Assembly: GCA_025506515.1 (NCBI GenBank)
Contig: CM046454.1
Span: 37,064,503 to 37,128,502, forward strand
DNA: 64,000 nt
Reading direction: 5' to 3'
DNA from: Flaveria trinervia
Lineage: Eukaryota > Streptophyta > Magnoliopsida > Asterales > Asteraceae
The notes under the pieces were generated by a model, which worked only from the letters and a program-made list of their open reading frames with translations, made no database searches and was not told where the DNA came from. The translations under genes and the position numbers were made by a program. This document shows, one piece after another, positions 53,471 through 64,000 of the stretch. How positions within the stretch are numbered: the stretch's first letter is position 1; every line of letters starts with the position of its first letter.

Positions 53471-55236
53471 ACTCTTGCAAAAAGAGAATGAACAGATTAG
53501 GAACCTATGTTTGAACAACTTTGGGCTTTGGTGCTGATGATTTATTGCAAAAGAAATTATAACAAGATGAGTTAATCTACTGCCAAAAGAGTTCTTATGA
53601 ACATGTTTGTGATGAAGCTAAGGACAATTTTTAATTACATGATCATGCTTACCACACCTAAAGCAATGAGATCTTAATCTAGATCTATTATGCCTCAAGT
53701 CAGGAATTTTATCTATGTTTATTTCTTATCGCATTCAGACAATCTAGAATCAACATCACTGTAAGTCTTGTACATATCTTCGGTTCTATTTTTGTCTTTT
53801 AAAGAATGATTATTTACAGATGTTGATGCATTCTTATCTGAAGTAAATGTGGTACTTGTACCACTTGTGCTTGCACAAAAAGATGGACATTACCCTTTCA
53901 CTAGATTGTAAAATATTAATTGGGGTAAATGATGGAATGGGATGAGAAAAGAATTTTTCAAAACAATTATGTTTAACTTTTTCTTTATTCTTGAGAATAG
54001 AATCATTCATCACATCGTTCATACAAGCATGAGAAGCATCAACATTGCATCTGAAATCATTTAATAAAGACATGGAAACATCACTAGAACACACAAAATT
54101 AATGTCGGAGATAGATTTTTGAGAAACAAAGCCAGAACTTAAACTAGAACTATGATCTAAACCAGAACGTTGAGGTGTAGGTGTACTAAGACTATTACAT
54201 CCAAGCCCACTCGTTGGTCCATAACCATACTCCTCACGCACTTCTTTAGGATTCACACCTTCTAAAGCTGCAGACATACTGTTAGTATCTGTTTGAATCA
54301 AATCATTGGTAGGGTGTGAAATAAGCATAGGTGAATAATAATAAGTACTAGGAGGAGGATAAACCGAAGCATTTTCACAACCCAAACCCGTTTAATTCCT
54401 TTCCTCCCGTTGTGATTTACACAAATCATCATGTTTCATTCTAGAAATTGTCCATTTATCATGTTTTGACTGAAATTTACTTCTTTCAAATTCAACAAGT
54501 GCAACTCGTTCAGTCAAAGTATTTACTTCAATGTTTCTTTCTAAAACAATTCTTTTTAAATGTTCATTTTCTTTTAAAGCTTCATTTAATTTAACAAAAT
54601 ATTTTGACTCCTTTAGTTTAAGCTCTTCATTAACTCGTTTTTAACCCTTTTCATTGTCAATCAACAGATGATTTTCCTTATACACACCAAATAACCTTAT
54701 TTTGCATGTAGAAGAACACATATCTTGTATTACCTCATAAAGAAGGCCCATCACCACTTTCTCAGCTACCAGAGCCTTTTCACATTGACACATTGGAGTA
54801 CTCTTCTCGTTTTCCTCAATAGTGGATGTAGCATCATTCTTCTCTTTGCTCTTTTCTTCTGTCTGTTTCCCAACTAACTTCACCTTCTCATTCTTATTTC
54901 AAGTCATCACCCATCAAATTTCCAGTCTTATTCTTCCTAACGCACTCCTTCCTCTTATTCTTAATACCCTGAGAAACTTCAGCTTAACTTCTAAATTCCT
55001 TGAACGAATCAAACTCTTCCACATTCTCCTCCTCTTCGATAACCTCAGAAACAAGGGCTTGATTGATTTCTTCTTTAGATTCCTCTGCTTCTACACTCCG
55101 GTCAAAGCTTGAAATCAAAGTTGTCTCTTTTTTCTATTTACTTTCAACCTTTTCTCCACTTGAAACTAGTTTTGAAACTCCAGAGTTGCTTGGATTTGTG
55201 ACAATTGGCAATAGACATTCTCTTTTTAGATGTCAT
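53471..55236 (-). pseudogene. gag: Gag linker and zinc knuckle of element E
   Basis: The knuckle CFRCGKHDHVIKNC is at 53624-53665. 53834-54385 encodes a Ser/Pro/Tyr-rich tract (YPPPSTYYYSPMLISHPTND). 54400-54660 is a coiled coil (LKENEHLKRIVLERNIEVNT), and 54641-54883 encodes CQCEKALVAEKVVMGLLYEV and IQDMCSSTCKIRLFGVYKEN. Broken by about ten frame changes. It ends at the G LTR (55237), so E's capsid and 5' LTR are displaced to the right or lost. Confidence 0.7.
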
Positions 55237-56264
55237 TGTTGGGTTTGCAAGAACATAAAACTAAGTTTAACCCATTAAACTTACTGAAAATGCAACGGAA
55301 TATCAACATATTATTGACTTACTTATAAGCTGAAAATATGTTCTTTAGGTGACCATTTGAATGTATAAAGCAAACCCAAAACAAAGGATCTTAAATATGT
55401 GAATGAACAAGCTGTAAACACAAGTTAAGCAACATAAAATCAAAGCTTCAATGAGCTGTGATTACTACCTTGTTCCAGCCAAAGTTGTCGACCAAGAAAA
55501 GGTTGAAAATGATTGTGAATCGGCCAAGACTTCAAGGAAGAAGCACTCAAGCTTGTATACCCCAAGCCCTTGAAGTAAACACCACTCTTGCTAGGGAGAG
55601 CACACCAAAACAACTCAAAAAACCCTAAAATTTTGCTCTTACAGCCTGCTGCCTTTCGAGAGGTGTAGAGAGAGAGAGTGAGGGGTTGTGTGTGTTGCTT
55701 GCATATGTGATGGATCAGATTTTGAGTAGTGTGTCAAGCTAGTAGAGTGTGTCTTTGGATTTTAAAGAAAAGGGGCCAATGAAAGCTAAATGGGGCGGCC
55801 GAAAATTGCCCCCAAAATGGGTCGGCCGAAAATTGCCCCCCAAAATGGGTTTTCCCTCCTCTTTAAACATACATACACACTCTTGCTAATAAGCCTTTTT
55901 TATCACATATTAAATAAGTCATCTACTAGACATATTTACTAGACATATTTAAATTTGACATGTCTTCTCTAATTAAACAATTTAATTAAAGTATACTCTC
56001 ATGTTATTTGTGTTATTTAAACCCTTAAATAATAAAATAACAATAACCCATCAACAAATTATCCTCATAATTTGTTCCATTTCATATGCAACTTATTTAG
56101 AAAACCCATTTTCTAAATTGGTGTAAATATTTAATTGCATGATCATATCATTAATTAAATTTTAATTGGTGTTTGCTAAGCTTGTTATTGGGTATAACCC
56201 GACTTGGATCATAACGTACTAACCGCATCAATATCTATGTATCTTGGGCACATAGAATCCAACA
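55237..56264 (-). repeat. 3' LTR of element G
   Basis: 1028 bp with plus-strand ends TGTTGGGTTTGC...GAATCCAACA, and the polypurine tract at its right. The candidate TSD copy is GTCAT at 55232-55236; the partner LTR is not in the window (beyond the junction or in the gap). Contains a GA-rich microsatellite near 55660 and AATTAAAT-rich sequence. Inserted in the gag linker of element E. Confidence 0.78.
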
Positions 56265-57040
56265 ATCTCCCGCTTGCCCAAGATTCATAGAAGATTGATG
56301 CAAGCAGTAAATACCGCCTAACAACGGTTTACTACCCTTAATACACATGACTTATAGCCATTCAATAATATCATCCCTTTCAAGTACCCTACTTGAAAAG
56401 ATTTAGGTGAATCAATCATCTGTCCTTTTGTTTCAGATGTCATGTTAAATCCAAGGACACAGAATGATCATTCCTTGTTGATTTAACTTAATCAGGCCAT
56501 AGAAATCTAACTCTCAACGAATAAGAGGAACAAATTCCATCTTGACTACATACGTTTCTCATAAACACCTCGTATCATACCTGAACATACCCTTATGTAC
56601 TGTCCATTATTTCAGGGCAGTGAAGCATCAGCTCAAGGCATAATACTTGGTGAATATCAAAACCCAATATGTATCTCAGGTTGGAGGATACCAAATGATA
56701 TTCTCCTTTACTCAAAATTACTTATGATCAATCAATAAGATTCCATGTAGTAAAGTTTGAGTGGCGGGTTAGTCCAATATTTGCATCCCACAAATATCCA
56801 TGAACCTTGGTAGCAACCCATTGCTCTATATTCATCCTTATGAATATCAACCAATCCAAGTTCATAATAATCTTACCCTCACACTTGTTCCCACAAGTAT
56901 GAACGACTACGGACATTTAGAGTAAACAATTTACTCATGGATTAAACATGCTAAATTGGAACATTAATCGAAAAATTATAACCAAATAATTTTATTCAAA
57001 TAATAAAGAGTTCCACATATCCAAATACAAAATTTACAGA
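56265..57040 (-). other. Polypurine tract and 3' untranslated region of element G
   Basis: Coding strand GGCAAGCGGGAGAT directly before TGTTGGATTC is the plus-strand primer. The next 760 bp have no long open frame and no repeat of note. Confidence 0.75.
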
Positions 57041-57850
57041 TCAAATCCAATCACTAGAATATCGAAGTCCCATGGCACAAGTATGACCTTCATGCTTTTC
57101 TTTTTCAAGGAGCTTCGTGAGAGGATCCGCAATGTTCTGATCCGTGTGAACTTTGTGAATACATATCTTTCCTTTTTCAACTTCATCTCGTATGTAGTTG
57201 AATCTCCGCTCAATGTGCCTAGTCTTTTGGTGAGCACGTGGTTCCTTGATTTGAGCAATCGCACCCTCGTTGTCACAAAAGATCTCTAGGGGGTCCTGAA
57301 TGGAAGGGACAACCCCCAAATCGGCAATGAATTTCTTTAACCATGCAGCTTCTTGAGCTGCCAATGAGGCGGCGACGTATTCTAATTCTGTAGTTGAGAG
57401 AGCCACCACATTCTGTTTGGAGCTTTTCCATGAGACCGCACCTCCATTCAAAATGAAAATATATCCCGATTGTGACCGAGAATCATCACGATCGGTTTGG
57501 AAACTCGCATCCGTGTAACCTTTTACAACGAGTTTCTCATCACCAGATTCATAGATTAAGAACATATCTTTTGTCCTCCTTAGGTACTTAAGTATGTTCT
57601 TAACAGCCATCCAATGACTGTTTCCAGGATTTTGCTGGTAACGGCTTGTCATGCTTAAGGCGCATGACACGTCCGGTCGAGTGCATATCATCGCATACAT
57701 CATGGATCCAATAGCAGATGCGTATGGGATTGCCTTCATTTTATCTTGCTCATCCTTTGAGGTAGGACATTGAGTCGTACTCAATATCGTTCCTCTTTGA
57801 ATAGGCATGGTACCTTTCTTAGAGTTCTCTATCTTGAACCTTTTCAAGAT
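57041..57850 (-). CDS. pol: RNase H domain of element G pol
   Basis: An open stretch of about 268 residues. It starts with the RT-RNase H connection (KKGTMPIQRGTILSTTQCPT, IPYASAIGSMMYAMICTRPD), then KGYTDASFQTDRDDSRSQSG with the first catalytic Asp, VALSTTELEYVAASLAAQEA with the Glu, IFCDNEGAIAQIKEPRAHQK with the next Asp, RHIERRFNYIRDEVEKGKIC and DQNIADPLTKLLEKEKHEGH, ending MGLRYSSDWI. Complete, and the best preserved RNase H in the window. The sequence is clearly of another copia lineage than A-E (AVSWKSSKQ, MGLRY). Confidence 0.93.
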   Translation of the reverse strand: MLKRFKIENSKKGTMPIQRGTILSTTQCPTSKDEQDKMKAIPYASAIGSMMYAMICTRPDVSCALSMTSRYQQNPGNSHWMAVKNILKYLRRTKDMFLIYESGDEKLVVKGYTDASFQTDRDDSRSQSGYIFILNGGAVSWKSSKQNVVALSTTELEYVAASLAAQEAAWLKKFIADLGVVPSIQDPLEIFCDNEGAIAQIKEPRAHQKTRHIERRFNYIRDEVEKGKICIHKVHTDQNIADPLTKLLEKEKHEGHTCAMGLRYSSDWI

Positions 57851-58815
57851 TTATCATATACGCACTTTGATTTAAACCAATTAACCACCTTGATCTATCC
57901 CTATAGATCTTTATTCCCAGAATATTGGCAGCTTCACCAAGATCCTTGATGGAAAAACAACTTCCAAGCCAGGTTTTTACACCTTCCAGGGTTGGAATGT
58001 CATTTCCAAATAGTAGTATGTCATCAACATACAATACTAGGAAAGTTATTGTGCTCCCACTAGCCTTCTTATACACACAAGCCTCATCAGCGTTTTTGAT
58101 GAAGCCAAATTTCTTTACCTCCTCATCAAAACGATGATTCCAGCTTCTCGATGCTTGTTTCAATCCATAGATTGATTTCTTTAACTTGCATACTTTATTA
58201 GGATGTTTTGGATCGACAAAACCTTCAGGCTGAACCATATAAACATCTTCCTCAATATATCCATTTAGGAAAGCGGTTTTGACATCCATTTGCCAAATCT
58301 CATAATCATAATGAGCAGCTATGGCAAACAATATCCTTATAGACTTTAGCATCGCAACAGGTGAGAAGGTTTCATCATAATCAACCATTGAGTTTGAGTG
58401 AAACCCTTTGCTACAAGTCTAGCTTTATAAGTATCCAAGTTTCCATGCATATCGGTTTTCGTCTTGAAAACCCACTTACTTCCAACTACTTTGGAATTAA
58501 GAGGTGGTACAACAAGTTCCCAAACTTGATTGTCATACATGGATTGCATCTCAACGTTCATGGCCTCAAGCCATTTGTCATAATCCTAATTGGACACTAC
58601 ATCATGGAATGTGGTTGGTTCATCTGAATCTACCACATAGCATCCATCCATGAAAAATCCGTATCTTTCAGGTGGATTACTAGTTCTACCACTTCTACGA
58701 ACGTTTTGTGTGTATTGATCAACTACTTGATCAACTTCAACATTCTCATGTTGAGTGCTAACTTCAACCAAACATGCATCGGGTTGTGGTTCTTGATCCT
58801 CCTCAAGATCTACTG
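57819..58815 (-). pseudogene. pol: Reverse transcriptase domain of element G pol
   Basis: 58586-58800 has the pre-RT linker (QNVRRSGRTSNPPERYGFFM). 58346-58561 has VGSKWVFKTKTDMHGNLDTY and KARLVAKGFTQT. 57819-58388 has DYDETFSPVAMLKSIRILFA, IWQMDVKTAFLNGYIEEDVY, SIYGLKQASRSWNHRFDEEV and YVDD at 58020-58031. A stop at 58587, a frame change at 58390 and one near 57850 are the only lesions, so it decayed less than the other copies. The 5' side is cut at about 58815. Confidence 0.9.
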
Positions 58816-59785
58816 TTCTACTGCTAGTTCCTGTGATGAGGAGGCATTTGAGGATGATCCATCTGCAGACTCCAGAGCCATAAGTGCCAGATTCCCAAAA
58901 GGACTGTCACCACCATGTTGACCAGCACCTGTGAACAGTTGTTCATGACCAGACATGTCATCTGGTAAACTGCTCCAGTCAACAACTCCAGGGGTGAAGA
59001 AGCTGTGTTGTTGAGGTTGAGGAGGTTTATAAGATTGAGATGGTTGAGGCTCAGGAAGAGCATGTGGTTGTTGAGCAATGGGTGCTTGAACCTGACTGGT
59101 TTGTGGCATGTAATAACAAGGGTAAGGATATGGCATTGGACCCTGAGGAACAAAATATGCAGGAGATTGTGGTTGAGAATGATGATCGGAATTGACAGGA
59201 TGTTGCCCTCAGTGTTGTTGACTATTGCCAGGGAAAGTCACAAAGGGTACAGAAGAATTAGATCCAGATGATCTACATTCTCTAGCAAAGTGTCCAAGCC
59301 TGTGGCATTTGTGACACCTCAATTTACTCTTGTCAAAAGCAACTTTGGTTTTGCCAGAGAGTCCTGGGAACTTTCTTCCAGTTCTTTTGTAGAACTTCTG
59401 AGATCTAATATTTATCAAAGCCATTTGGCTCAAAATATCCATCTCTTCTAAGTCATCATCAGCAATCCCCTTGAGATCATCCAAGATGAAGCATAGATTG
59501 TCATTATTACACCCAGTAAACTGACTATCAACACTCACAAATGCAGAATCAGAAGTGTTTGAAGAGAAATCAATATGCTCATCATACTGGCATTCAGATG
59601 AAGCATATTCTGATTCATGACCAACCAAGGCAGTGTTTCCTGGGACAAAGTCTTGAGTGAGCTTACTAGATGAAGCCAGTTTCCTTTTCTGCTCTATCTC
59701 TCTTTCGAATGTAAGCAGTTTCCCATGAAGTTGGGTGAGAGATAGACTATCCAGATTTGCACTAGAGCGTAAGACAATTGTATAT
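58816..59785 (-). pseudogene. gag: gag fragment (element H), D-like, cut by gap
   Basis: From the gap: TIVLRSSANLDSLSLTQLHG, then acidic tracts, DILSQMALINIRSQKFYKRT, the full knuckle CHKCHRLGHFAREC at 59275-59316, a Gln/Pro/Tyr-rich tail (58810-59136: YPYPCYYMPQTSQVQAPIAQ), and SPFGNLALMALESADGSSSN. The stop after AVEQ is near 58809. The protein is like D's gag (MALLTYRAKKFFKRTG). It is followed at once by the RT linker of G, with no protease or integrase. Whether H is part of G or another element is not decided. Confidence 0.75.
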
Positions 59786-59885
59786 NNNNNNNNNNNNNNN
59801 NNNNNNNNNNNNNNNNNNNNNNNNNNNNNNNNNNNNNNNNNNNNNNNNNNNNNNNNNNNNNNNNNNNNNNNNNNNNNNNNNNNNN
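59786..59885. other. Assembly gap, exactly 100 N
   Basis: A fixed 100-N run marks a scaffold join of unknown true length. Any frame drawn through it is meaningless. Confidence 0.99.
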
Positions 59886-60030
59886 TCCGAGGGAGAGAGA
59901 GGAATGTTGAAGGACTTGAAGAATCCATCATAGTCAAAGAAGTAGGCGGGTCCTTGCCAGTAGGTGGTGTGGTGAATCGTTGAACATCAACATTACACCA
60001 AACTTCTACTAGACTGTTGAGTTATTGTAA

Positions 60031-60950
60031 ACTCACTTGTTAGGATGTTGTATCCTAGAAAGATGCCTTCATCTGCCTTCTCGCTGAATTTACCTTCTTG
60101 CGTCTTCCAGAAGTGTGCACGGCGCCCCAAATGGTCGAGATACTCCAAGTTCGGTTTGCGTCTTTGTAGTAGCTCGTAACATGTTTTTCCATGGCGCTTG
60201 ACAATCAGGACTAGATTCAGTGTATAACATGCATTTGCCACTGCCTCATTCCAGAATTGGATAGGCAGTTTCGAGTCTGCCAGCATAGTCCGTGCTGTCT
60301 CTATCAAGCTCCTGTTCTTTCTCTCAGCAACGCCATTCATCTGAGGTGTGTAAGCAGAAGTGAATTGATGCACAATCCCCTTTTCCTTGCAGTATTCCTC
60401 CATCCAATGGTTCTTGAATTCCGTTCCATTTTCTGAGCATACTTGTCTAACTTTCAGCTTGTAGAGAGATTCCAGTGTGGTTACTAACTCCTTGAATGAT
60501 TCAAATGTTTCTGATTTGGATTTCAGAAACATTACCCAAGTGAACCTTGAGTAGTCATCGGTGACTACAAAACAGTACAAGTCGCCTGCAATGCTCTTTG
60601 TACTGACTGGACCGAACAGATCCATGTGAAGGAGTTCAAGAGGAAGTTCTATTGAATTAACTTTCTTTTCCATATGAGACTTCTTTGTTTGTTTACCTTT
60701 CTTGCAAGCTATACAGAATCAGGAAGCTGAAAGTTCTGACATTTACACCTCTCACCAGATCCTTCTGAATCAAGTGATTCATCTTCCTTTGACTGATGTG
60801 TCCCATTCTCCTATGCCAGGAGATGGAGTCTTTTTCAGCAGCTTTGGATAGAAAACACTGAACCTCATGATCCATTGTAGAAGCTGTTCACAGATCCAAG
60901 ACATAAAGATCTTTATATCTTGAAGCAGTCATCAAAACTTGGTCCTCTGG
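60031..60950 (-). pseudogene. pol: Integrase domain, duplicate of element A
   Basis: Same protein as 6918-7840, including SEN in place of SDN at the second catalytic Asp and the frame change before CKKGK. Near 60130 the copy differs by frameshift (LEYLDHLGRRAHFW where A has LEYLEPFGAPCTLL), caused by lost bases. Confidence 0.88.
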
Positions 60951-60967
60951 GATCACGTAGTCTTTCT

Positions 60968-61273
60968 TCAGTACGTAACATTCTTGTTGTTGAAGATGAC
61001 TTTAAATTCCTTATCACATATTTGAGAGACAGAGAGTAAGTTGTTTTGAAGTTGCTGAACATAGTTCACCCTATCAAACTTAACTTTCTGATTTCCAACT
61101 TCTCCCTGAGCTATGATATATCCTCCCTTGTTTCCAGCAAACGAAACATGCCCTCCTTTTATTTGTTTGACATTCGATAAAAGAGCTCTGTTTCCTGTCA
61201 TGTGCCTGGATGCTCCGCTGTCTACTATCCACGTGTTAGATTCAGCACTGTATTGAACAACCTGCACATGCAA
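60968..61273 (-). pseudogene. pol: Protease domain, duplicate of element A
   Basis: Identical in protein to 7857-8162 with DSG at 61214-61222. Confidence 0.88.
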
Positions 61274-61380
61274 GGTAAAGGATTAGTTAGGTTAGGAACC
61301 AAGCCTTTACTGGCTTGGGTTTCCCAGAGGCATCACACATCAGAAATTCAACCCATTGACCCTTAGAAGGTGAGGGTAGC

Positions 61381-62500
61381 TCAGGTCCTTCTTGTCTTCA
61401 TTATCAGCCACAGAAGTTGACTTCTCTTTCCATAAGCAGATTTGTGCAATGCCTGTTTGTGATAAACAGTCGACTGGCTAACAGATTGAACTTTCTGTTC
61501 ACTAGTTCGTCTAGGTGGAGTTAAAGAGCTCCTCTTAGAAGCCCTAGGTTTTGAGTCGTGAAGTGCAATCTTCTTCCTAGGTGTCTGATAATGAGGACAG
61601 TAGGAAGCAATATGTCCACATTCTCCACAGTTGTAGCATGCCCTGCTATCAACTTTATGATTAAACTTTCTTTGTGGAGACGTGTGTGACACTCTAGTAA
61701 CATCACTCACTTTAGGTTTTGACTCTGGTTCTTTTGATGTGTTTATTGGTTTAACAAAATTAACTGATTTAACCTGTTTGACATCCTTTTTTTTGGTTAA
61801 TTGGTCTTTGACTTAAAGTATGTGAAAGATTATCCTTAAAAGTCCTTTTAGGTTCTGATTTGACTTTGTTTGAACCTGACTTTAAGTTAACCTTTTCAAA
61901 TTCCTTTGCCAGATTAACACAAGGCAATTTACCTTTGCCTTTGAAGTGGTCTCCTTTTGTTTGTTTCGAGTGTCAATAGATGAACATAGGTAATCTGGAT
62001 CACTAACAAGAGGAGTAGACACTACATGATCCTTGATGGGATTACTATTTAAAGGTCTAGTTTTAGTGTTCATCAAAGTCTCAGGTGGTGGGGGAACCAC
62101 TTTATAACCCAGTCCCTCCCGTTGTTCCTTTCTTTCACTAAGTGTTGGACTATGTGCGACGAACTAGTCCAACTATGCAGTTTCTGTTTTAGTGAATTTA
62201 CTTCTACTTCTAGAACTGCCTTTTGCTTCTTAGTGTCTTCTAGGGAGTTTAGATAATACCTAATGTCATTAGCTTGATTAAAGGCAACTACTTCGGTTTC
62301 CCTAAGCTGTTTAGTCAAAAGGTCTATCATTTCTTTATAACTGAGCTCATTTTGTTTAATACCCTATTAGCCTCAGTGCATAGATGCAAATCTTTTATCA
62401 AGTTATCATTATGATCTAATAACCTAGCGAATTTAGCATCTATGCTATTCCTAAAGGCATCACAATCAGAACAAGCATGATTATTAAACATGTGTCAGTA
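61381..62500 (-). pseudogene. gag: Knuckle and coiled-coil linker, duplicate of element A
   Basis: Same as 8270-9370: CYNCGECGHIASYC and the coiled coil at 62073-62330. One residue differs near the start of the 61381-61710 piece (DVTRVSH against DVTIVSH). Confidence 0.8.
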
Positions 62501-64000
62501 GTACTTACCTGAGCTGATTCAGAAGCGTTTGCCATCAATGCAGTATCAGATGATTCTGATTCTTTTGCTTCTGTCTTTTCTGTCTTGACAAGGTAGTCCA
62601 CTTTGGCTTGTAACTGATCTCGGTTGCAGTTGCTTCTTCACAATGTGACATTGCTATCTCAACTGCTAGATCTCCTTCACTAGCGGAATCACTGTCAATA
62701 TCTTCTACATTTGCAAGTTTGACTCCCCTGGTGAGACAAACCTAAAGCTCCAATCCTGTCCTTCATCATCATGAGCCGTCAAGGCTTTTGAGTCCTTGTT
62801 TGAGGAAGTAGAACTAGTAGTTTGCTTGTCTAGACGAGTGAAGGATGAGAACGGGTTCCCGTTCCCAGTCTTCTTTGGCTTCACACATTCTCTCTTGAAG
62901 TGCCCCTTTTCACCACAGTTAAAGCAGGTCACTTTACTCTTGTCGAAGCCAAAGGTGGTATCCTTAGTAGCAACCAAGTTCTGTCCAGTCTTTTTCACAA
63001 ACTTCTTCGCCCTCCAGACAGCACTTGCTAATGCCCACATTATATCCATTCTCTCAAGCTCCATTTTGTCCACCTGCTCGTAGTCCTCGTCTGCCAGATG
63101 GCAGTTTCCAATCTTTCCAGCAACAAGTTCATCATAGGAATGGACCATTGCTGCCAATAGATCCATGTGCTCTCGAGCTACTTCCATAGTCACATTACCG
63201 AGGTTCTCGGTCTTCAGTCTAGTAGCATTTGCTTCAGATCCAATGTATTGGGTACAAGAAGACCCTGACGTTTCTGAACCTGGAGCAGGTGCATGTGTAG
63301 GACTCGATGAGCTAGACACGAATGCAGTCTGGAGGGGTGCTCCAGATGTCTTAGCTTGAGGAGTGGCATTGTATAAAGCTGGATTTTGATTGTACGTAGA
63401 GTTCTGAGCTCTGTACTTCATTCTAAGTGATTCTTCTCGCAACTTTAGAATGAAGTCATTAATATCCAGTTTTGACAGCATTCCATTCTGTCTAAGATTA
63501 GACACGAATGAAACCCATTTTTCAGGCAATCCGTCTGCAAAATTATTAACTTTCTCTTCCATGGTAGTAGCCACTCCATGTGTATGCAGTTCACTCATCT
63601 GATGTAGAATCTATCTATAACATCGTCCAAACTCTCGTTTCCCATCGATGAGAAGTTGTCGAATTCCTTCTTTAACTCCTTAGCCTTGATTGCCTTCAAC
63701 GAGGCATTCCCGTCGTACCTCTTCTCTAGCTCATCCCATAGTTTCTTGGACTGCTTATTCTCCGAGTACTGGTGGAATATCTCTTAGGGATAGACTATGT
63801 AATCAATCCATAGACCATCTTCTCTGCATTATATTGACTTCTGCGCGTCTGTCATCCCTCCTAAGGTTAACTTTACTCCATCGGCTCCCACCGGTGTACT
63901 ATATCCAATCACGATGGCCTCCCATAGATTCGGATCCACTCCATTGAGGTAGATCTCAAAACGTTGTTTCTAGTGGGGAAACTCATCTAACGTTAAAAGC
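62501..64000 (-). pseudogene. gag: gag, duplicate of element A, cut by window end
   Basis: 62705-63598 is identical in protein to 9594-10487 (297 residues with CFNCGEKGHFKREC). The upstream stops of A are shared. The window ends at the base equal to 10889, just before the place where A's gag changes to the F type, so whether that junction is also duplicated cannot be seen. Confidence 0.88.

Larger units (their letters stand above)
59886..64000 (-). repeat. Near-identical 4.1-kb copy of element A (6769-10889)
   Basis: Bases 60673-64000 equal 7562-10889 except for about three single changes (for example ctatag/ctctag near 61693, an added T near 61750, a lost T near 62605). The first 790 bases after the gap carry six single or double base losses. 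Stops and frameshifts of A are shared, so the two are copies of the same broken element and not separate insertions. Confidence 0.95.

Noticed and set aside
54980..55280. Plus-strand frames near 54822-55278
   Set aside because: Antisense to the Glu/Ser-rich gag linker of E; no independent support.
55237..56264. Treating this LTR as the 5' LTR of element E
   Set aside because: A polypurine tract lies on its right and no primer-binding site on its left, so it is a 3' LTR of the element to the right (G).
59209..59983. Open frames running through the N gap
   Set aside because: The unknown bases are translated as X; both sides belong to different sequences (gag of H and copy of A).
1..64000. Naming the species
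   Set aside because: ORF3 resembles predictions I remember from Asteraceae genomes, but nothing in the window fixes genus or species.

Overview
The window is plant nuclear DNA built almost entirely of nested Ty1/copia LTR retrotransposons, all transcribed from the minus strand. I see no host gene, tRNA, rRNA, satellite or CRISPR array. The CCHC knuckle, DSG protease, HHCC/DDE integrase, YVDD reverse transcriptase, RNase H order and the initiator-Met-tRNA primer sites are diagnostic of Pseudoviridae-type elements. The ORF that follows pol in four elements (motif MYPRFL, or ALTINPT near its start) resembles, from memory, proteins often predicted in Asteraceae genomes, so a composite is my best guess; I cannot name a species.

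Layout, outermost first. Element E is an old host copy: its gag linker, knuckle, protease and integrase lie at 55236-52125 and its integrase tail at 12729-~12640. Element D (12730-52119, LTRs of about 850 bp) is inserted in E's integrase. Two elements sit inside D: C (18210-30355, perfect TSD CTGTA) cuts D's ORF3, and B (36617-50604, TSD gagac/aagac) cuts D's gag. Left of the E remnant is a chimera: F supplies a 5' LTR, primer site and the start of a D-like gag, then the sequence becomes a B-like gag-pol-ORF3 (A), whose 3' end lies beyond base 1. Right of E's 5' part is G (3' LTR 55237-56264, RNase H and RT), joined abruptly to a gag fragment (H). A 100-N gap follows (59786-59885), then a 4.1-kb near-exact repeat of A's 6769-10889, probably assembly redundancy or a recent duplication.

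Elements A, B, C and D share an unusual plan: gag, pol, a long non-coding spacer, then ORF3 and ORF4. ORF3 has an N-terminal domain, an MYPRFL-type motif, and a charged or coiled-coil C-terminal half. ORF4, visible in B, C and D, has a conserved W(W/F)-x-(Y/F) block. A splice-acceptor-like AG lies just before ORF3 in A, B and C, suggesting a spliced sub-genomic mRNA in the position where envelope genes sit; I see no membrane segment, and basic and acidic tracts point to a nuclear or RNA/DNA-binding role.

The most striking unexplained signal is non-coding. Spacers, leaders and LTRs hold arrays of short dyad motifs, with a different word in each family: CANTCG-NN-CGANTG in A and B (the third base changes together with its partner), ACTGTTTAGGCGYATGA-like words in C (inverted in the leader relative to the spacer), and CTTCGGAAG in D. 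The positions match across families although the words do not.

All copies are broken by stops and frameshifts. Some of the damage is specific: B has lost the protease active site and its YVDD is HVDH, A's integrase has SEN in place of SDN, C has no recognisable capsid domain, and D's first gag knuckle has lost two cysteines.
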